Assembly: GCA_050013235.1 (NCBI GenBank)
Contig: JBEKFQ010000013.1
Location: 1 to 64,000 of the forward strand
Origin: RH-AL1 sp050013235
Lineage (GTDB): Bacteria; Pseudomonadota; Alphaproteobacteria; Rhizobiales; Beijerinckiaceae
Direction of reading: 5' to 3'
DNA: 64,000 nt
Every line of letters begins with the position of its first letter. Within the stretch, counting starts at the first letter, position 1. Below are positions 59,841 to 64,000 of this stretch, one piece after another. Below the pieces are notes generated by a model, which had not been told where the DNA came from, searched no databases, and was given only the letters and a program-made list of their open reading frames with translations. Position numbers and translations under genes: made by a program.

Positions 59841-60731
59841 CTACTTCTCGTTCTTGTCTTTGGCCTCGGGCGTGACGGCATGGGGCCCTTCGGCGCCCTT
59901 GTCCCCGGCTTCGGGCTTGTCCGCCTTGGGTTCAAAGATCGAGGCCGCGATTTGCTTGACGGACAGAAAGGCTTCGTCGTCCACGCTCAAATCGCCACGG
60001 AACGGATAGTCGAGCGCGATGATGAGAGAGAAGACAAGGCCGAAGGATACCATCGTCAACCCGGTCACGGCCATGTGGATCTTGAAGCTGTGCGGGCCGA
60101 ATAGGTAGATATAGATCGACACGAGGACGAGGCCGAAGATCATCATTTGCCACACGGAATCGGGCAGGTGGGATCCCGCCGCCAGCAGCCGGGCCCGGCG
60201 CGCGCTGAACAGGTCATTGATACTATGGATGATCGTCCGCTTGACGGTCGCTTGTCCCATCGTGGCCGGATCATAATTGGACAGATCGAAATTTATGCGG
60301 CGCAGCAGCGCCCAACCCTCCTCGAAGTTGCTTTCTTCCATGTGATAGGCCTGTTGGCTCGGCCATTCCTTCTTCGTGACGGTGACGATATATTTATCGA
60401 CGTCGTCTCGCACACGAGACGCGAGATCGGCAGGCAGGCCGGCGCTGTCGAAGACGATCCCGCTCAAGGAATTGGCTTCCGCGGAGGCGATCGCCTCGCC
60501 CTTATCCATCGCCTCGTAAACGCCAACGGCGACAAACGAGATCACGATGGCGAAGAGACCTCCGGCGAGCGCGTAGCTCAGGCCGGTCATCGTGGTGTCC
60601 TTTTCGCGGGCTTCCCAGTGGACCAGACGGTTAAATACCAGAAGGCCTGCGAGGGTGGCGAGAACGATGACCGAGCAGACCGCCAGCGTCACTTCCCAGG
60701 TCGGATGAGAATAGAACCATTCGTTCAACAT
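59841..60731 (-). CDS. DUF4239 (bestrophin-like) membrane protein, paralogue 2
   Basis: I place the start at the ATG at 60731 because the resulting N-terminus (MLNEWFYSHPTWEVTLAV) aligns with the paralogue upstream (MLADFFYSHPTWEVGLSV); an in-frame TTG at 60782 overlaps that gene's stop. The 296 residues have four membrane segments in a 2+2 arrangement (about 14-34, 53-76, 192-212, 222-242) flanking a soluble helical region. They end IALDYPFRGDLSVDDEAF, which is typical of DUF4239. Pfam calls this domain bestrophin-like, so an ion channel is a hypothesis. A 50-residue charged tail is unique to this copy. Confidence 0.8.
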   Translation of the reverse strand: MLNEWFYSHPTWEVTLAVCSVIVLATLAGLLVFNRLVHWEAREKDTTMTGLSYALAGGLFAIVISFVAVGVYEAMDKGEAIASAEANSLSGIVFDSAGLPADLASRVRDDVDKYIVTVTKKEWPSQQAYHMEESNFEEGWALLRRINFDLSNYDPATMGQATVKRTIIHSINDLFSARRARLLAAGSHLPDSVWQMMIFGLVLVSIYIYLFGPHSFKIHMAVTGLTMVSFGLVFSLIIALDYPFRGDLSVDDEAFLSVKQIAASIFEPKADKPEAGDKGAEGPHAVTPEAKDKNEK

Positions 60732-60778
60732 GATCGTGTCCGTTAAGTGGGGGAGAACAGTCGCGTTAAGTTCGACGA

Positions 60779-61606
60779 TCAAGGTTTGGAGAGGGACTTT
60801 TCTTCCGGTGCAATGCCGGCGGCCGTTGATTGGACACCGGTAAACGCCTCGTCGCTGACACTGACATCGCCCCGGAAGGGATAGTCGAGCGCAATGATCA
60901 TGATGAAGACGAGCGCGATCATCGTCGAAATCAGCCCGGTGACGGCGAGATGAATCCGGAAACTATAGGCGCCGAACAGGTAGGAGTAGAAGACCGCGAT
61001 CGCCCCGGCGATCAACAGAATCTCCCACACGATATCCGGCAGATGAGCGCTTGCCGCCAAGATACGCGTCCGGCGCGCCGTGATCAGATCGTTGACGGCT
61101 TGCAACATTTCCGCCTTGTTAGCGTTTTGTCCAATGGTGGCGGGCTCGAACACGGCAAGCTGCGTGCTGAGGTGGCCGATCATCGACCATCCCGGTTCGT
61201 AAACCTCTTCCGGCATTTTGCCGCTCTGCTGACTTGGCCATTCCTTCTTTACGACGATTTCGATATATTTATTGATATTGGCGCGAACATCGGCGCCGAC
61301 GGCCGGAGGCAGTCCGGCCGAATCGAGCATGAGATTGCTGAGCTTGTTCGACTCCACCGTCGCGATTTCGTCGGCCTTGGCGAAGGTCTCCCAGACATCG
61401 ACGACGATGACCGCTATGAGAACCGCGTAGACGACAGCCACGATGGCATAGGTGAGGCCCACCGTTTCCGTGTCTTTGTGCCGGACATGAAGATCGACGA
61501 AGCGGTGAAAGACGGTCAGCCCGATCAGTGCGGCGCCGACCCAAACCACGATGACTGAAAGCCCAACCTCCCAGGTCGGGTGCGAGTAGAAAAAATCAGC
61601 CAGCAC
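60779..61606 (-). CDS. DUF4239 (bestrophin-like) membrane protein, paralogue 1
   Basis: The start is GTG at 61606 with AAAGGA seven to twelve bases upstream. The 275 residues share the whole layout of the next gene: MLADFFYSHPTWEVGLSV, two N-terminal helices, a soluble part with KKEWPSQQ and TARRTRILAASAHLPDIVWEI, two more helices, and IALDYPFRGDVSVSDEAF. The shared blocks show a tandem duplication followed by strong divergence. It heads a three-gene minus-strand operon located between mrcA and prfB. Possible roles are ion conduction or a membrane sensor; none is shown. Confidence 0.8.
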   Translation of the reverse strand: MLADFFYSHPTWEVGLSVIVVWVGAALIGLTVFHRFVDLHVRHKDTETVGLTYAIVAVVYAVLIAVIVVDVWETFAKADEIATVESNKLSNLMLDSAGLPPAVGADVRANINKYIEIVVKKEWPSQQSGKMPEEVYEPGWSMIGHLSTQLAVFEPATIGQNANKAEMLQAVNDLITARRTRILAASAHLPDIVWEILLIAGAIAVFYSYLFGAYSFRIHLAVTGLISTMIALVFIMIIALDYPFRGDVSVSDEAFTGVQSTAAGIAPEEKSLSKP

Positions 61607-61882
61607 GATTTATCCTTTCGAGACACGCAAAGCATTTGTTAATTTTAAAGTATCTCTATGACTTGAGCGTAGCTGTAAAGGCGAAAAGAAGGCGGTCCCC
61701 AAGCCTTTCGTTAGGGCGCGGGTAAATTAATTTGGCTCCAGAAAGTCGATGAGACGGCCATCGCGGGGAAATCCGGTATTTCACTTTTGCCGGGCCGGAG
61801 CAGCCCTGTTTACATCCTCGCCGTCCGTGCCTATCACTGCGCCCTTGAAGACCGCCGCGTCCTTGACAGAAAGTTCATAACC

Positions 61883-63014
61883 ATGCGCGCCGAAGCCGAA
61901 GCGCTCGTCGAAAACATCAAGCAATCCATGGGATTGCTGAGGAGGCATCTTTGACGTCGATGCCGCGACGCGCCGCCTAGCCGAACTCGACGCCAAGGTC
62001 GAAGATCCCGCTCTCTGGAACGATGCCGAGGCCGCGCAAAAGATGATGCGCGAGCGCACCGAACTCGAAGACCGACTTGGGTCTCTCTCTCGGTTCGAGC
62101 GTGATCTCGAGGATGCCGCCACGCTCGTCGAACTCGGCGAGATGGAAGAGGACGCCGCGACCGAGCGCGAGGGAATCGCGCAGCTCAAGGCTCTGAAACT
62201 CGAGGCCGAGCGGCGTCAGGTCGAAGCTCTGCTGTCGGGCGAGGTCGATGCCAACGACACCTATATCGAAGTGCATTCGGGTGCCGGCGGCACCGAGAGC
62301 TGCGATTGGGCGCGGATGCTGTTTCGTATGTATGCCCGCTGGGCCGAGCGGCATAAATTCAAGGTCGAGATCATCGAAGAGACGGCGGGCGACGAGGCTG
62401 GGATCAAATCGGCCACGCTGCTCGTCAAAGGTCATAATGCCTATGGCTGGGCCAAGACCGAATCCGGCGTTCACCGGCTCGTGCGGATCTCGCCCTTCGA
62501 TTCCAACGCGCGCCGCCACACCAGTTTCGCTTCCGTCTGGGTCTATCCCGTCATCGACGACAAGATCGAGATCGACGTGAAGGAATCCGACTGCCGCATC
62601 GACACTTACCGGTCGTCGGGGGCCGGCGGCCAGCACGTCAACACCACCGATTCCGCCGTGCGGATCACCCATATTCCCACCGGCATCGTCGTGGCTTGCC
62701 AAGGCGAGCGCTCGCAGCACAAAAACCGGGCGACGGCCTGGAACATGCTGCGCGCCAGGCTCTACGAGGCCGAAATGCTCAAGCGCGAGGCCGAGGCCAA
62801 TGCGACCGAAGCCACCAAGACGGAGATCGGCTGGGGCCACCAGATCCGCTCTTACGTGCTGCAACCCTATCAACTCGTGAAGGATTTGCGCACCGGCCAT
62901 ACCTCGGGAAGCCCCGATGACGTGCTCGATGGCGATCTCGATGACTTCATGGAGGCCTCGCTCGCGCAGCGCATCGACGGTGGCGGCCCGGGAGCGGTGG
63001 ACGATGTCGATTAA
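61883..63014 (+). CDS. prfB: Peptide chain release factor 2, with programmed +1 frameshift
   Basis: The reading frame starts at ATG 61883, reaches an in-frame TGA at 61952-61954 after 23 codons and continues in the +1 frame from 61953 to 63014, giving 376 residues. The shift site is CTT TGA C preceded by AGGAGG, the classic RF2 autoregulatory signal. The protein has the stop-codon recognition motif SPF (about 203-205, RISPFDSN), which reads UGA/UAA, and the GGQ catalytic motif (248-250, GAGGQHVNTTDSA). It ends translation at UGA and UAA. Low RF2 lets the ribosome shift and make more RF2. Confidence 0.97.
61941..61955 (+). promoter_or_regulatory. RF2 recoding signal (SD-like element, CTT TGA C)
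   Basis: An AGGAGG at 61940-61945, the slippery CTT at 61949-61951 and the stop TGA followed by C (61952-61955) reproduce the known prfB frameshift element. The CAT between the SD-like element and CTT keeps the short spacing needed for +1 slippage. Confidence 0.95.
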
Positions 63015-63023
63015 AGTACGTCC

Positions 63024-63860
63024 ATGAGCTTCGAAGACCGCCAGCCCCTGCGGGAGCCTATCTTCAACATTCCGCGCGCCGTCGTGGCGATCTGCGCGCT
63101 GCTCATGTTGATTCAATTACTAGAAAATATTGTTTCGCCAGAGACTTACGGGTTTATTTTTATCCATTTCGCCTTCGTGCCCGGCCGGTTCACGTTTGCT
63201 TTCGATCCTGACCTGGTGTCGGCGGCTTTCAATAAGATTGCGCAAGGCGACGAGCTGCGGGCGCAGATCGCCGAGCAATTTCTCGGCGATGGCTCGCCGC
63301 AATGGTGGACCTTCCTGACCTATGCCTTTTTGCATGGCGGGTGGGCCCACGTGAGTTTAAATTGTCTCTGGCTCGTTGCCTTCGGCGGCGCCGTCGCCAA
63401 GCGGCTTGAGACGGTGCCGTTCCTTTTGCTGCTCGCGGTTTGCGCCATCGCCGGCGCCATCGTGCATTATCTCACCCATATCACGGATCTCGAACCGGTC
63501 GTCGGTGCGTCCGCCGCCGTCTCCGGCGCCATGGGGGCGGCGTCCCGGTTCGTTTTCCAACCCGGTGGCCCGCTCGGCGGCCGCCGCCGCGCGGGACTCT
63601 CCGGCGATCGCGACGACGAATTTCGTCGACCCGCTTTGACCCTGATACAGACCCTGACCAGTGGGCGGTCGCTTCCGTTTATTTTGCTCTGGTTCGCATT
63701 AAACTTTGTGTTTGGGGTTTCCGGCGCGATCCCAGGACTCGGCGAGGGGGCCGTCGTCGCCTGGGAAGCTCATGTCGGGGGCTTCCTCGCGGGCCTTCTG
63801 TTGTTTGGCTGGTTCGATCAGCCTCGCCGGCTCGTGCCTGCTTTCGAAGAAGAAGCGTGA
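63024..63860 (+). CDS. Rhomboid-family intramembrane serine protease
   Basis: The 278 residues have six or seven hydrophobic segments and the rhomboid landmarks: TYAFLHGGWAHVSLNCLWL with the HGxxH-N residues, the nucleophile serine in VVGASAAVSGAMGA (S163) and the catalytic His251 in EAHVGGFLAGL. The usual GxSG is GASA here. A soluble loop of about 40 residues (180-215) separates two helices. It cleaves membrane-anchored substrates that are unknown. It lies nine bases after prfB and is probably co-transcribed. Confidence 0.92.
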   Translation: MSFEDRQPLREPIFNIPRAVVAICALLMLIQLLENIVSPETYGFIFIHFAFVPGRFTFAFDPDLVSAAFNKIAQGDELRAQIAEQFLGDGSPQWWTFLTYAFLHGGWAHVSLNCLWLVAFGGAVAKRLETVPFLLLLAVCAIAGAIVHYLTHITDLEPVVGASAAVSGAMGAASRFVFQPGGPLGGRRRAGLSGDRDDEFRRPALTLIQTLTSGRSLPFILLWFALNFVFGVSGAIPGLGEGAVVAWEAHVGGFLAGLLLFGWFDQPRRLVPAFEEEA

Positions 63861-63861
63861 C

Positions 63862-64000
63862 CTATTTTGCGTGCGGAATTTCCAAGAGCAAGATGGCCGC
63901 GAGCTGATCCATCCGGAACGGCTTCTGCAGGACGGGACGATGCGCGTGGGCGGTGGGAATGCCGGAGCTTCCATAACCGGTCGTGAAAATGAAGGGGCAG
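63862..64000 (-). CDS. Response regulator receiver domain, C-terminal end (partial)
   Basis: The minus strand from the window edge reads PFIFTTGYGSSGIP, then RPVLQKPFRMDQLAAILL and a TAG stop at 63864-63862. This matches the last strand and helix of a CheY-like receiver domain, including the conserved Thr (TTGYG) and Lys (LQKPF) of the phosphorylation switch. The protein ends soon after the domain, so it may be a stand-alone receiver. The phospho-acceptor Asp lies outside the window. Confidence 0.85.
   Translation of the reverse strand, partial: CPFIFTTGYGSSGIPTAHAHRPVLQKPFRMDQLAAILLLEIPHAK

Overview
The window looks like a chromosomal segment of a GC-rich alphaproteobacterium of the order Hyphomicrobiales (Rhizobiales). 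A Beijerinckiaceae/Methylocystaceae-type genome is my best guess, inferred from gene order and protein style and not proven. Supporting signs are the alphaproteobacterial gene neighbourhoods (trpG-trpD-trpC-moaC-moeA-lexA-comEC-gltX-gltA; accB-accC-aat-DUF2155-NDUFA12; rne-amidase-mrcA-prfB), the mitochondrial-type complex I accessory subunits NDUFS4 and NDUFA12, a B12-dependent ribonucleotide reductase, and a GTTC-N7-GTTC LexA box beside lexA.

Layout. Positions 1-4600 are accessory and partly decayed: the tail of an isonitrile hydratase-like gene, a four-gene minus-strand operon (DUF305 protein, YVTN beta-propeller protein, ECF sigma factor, anti-sigma factor), a broken DUF736 gene of the kind carried by conjugative elements, and a short sequence resembling a tRNA-fMet 3' end. 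4.6-12.5 kb carries a very repetitive DUF1217 protein, a cupin, a GST, an intracellular PHB depolymerase, a LysR regulator and a divergent epimerase-like gene. 12.5-18 kb carries a DEAD-box helicase, a Sir2 remnant leading into a double cold-shock-domain protein, a DUF192 protein, tRNA-Pro, NDUFS4, tRNA-Arg and ChrA. 18-30.5 kb is core metabolism and SOS (UbiH-like hydroxylase, gltA, gltX, comEC, lexA, yjbQ, moeA, moaC, trpC, trpD, trpG). 30.5-40 kb has a metallophosphoesterase and a cytochrome c lying between trpG and trpE, then ppiD, tpiA, secG and pyrG. 40-45 kb has two small unknown genes and nrdJ. 45-51.4 kb has an LrgA/LrgB pair, NDUFA12, DUF2155, aat, accC, accB and a DsbA-like protein. 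51.6-64 kb has RNase E, a cell-wall amidase, PBP1A, a minus-strand operon of two DUF4239 (bestrophin-like) membrane proteins plus an unknown gene, prfB with a programmed +1 frameshift, a rhomboid protease and the end of a response regulator that runs off the window.

How the genes work together. The trp genes make tryptophan from chorismate; moaC and moeA serve molybdenum cofactor synthesis; accB/accC start fatty acid synthesis; the amidase and PBP1A remodel peptidoglycan; lexA controls the SOS response and probably itself. Three families of palindromic intergenic repeats are visible. The most striking is a 116-bp element with TAGAGC/GCTCTA ends that supplies the stop codons of adjacent genes. 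The least understood module is the DUF4239 pair with its downstream partner, placed between mrcA and prfB.
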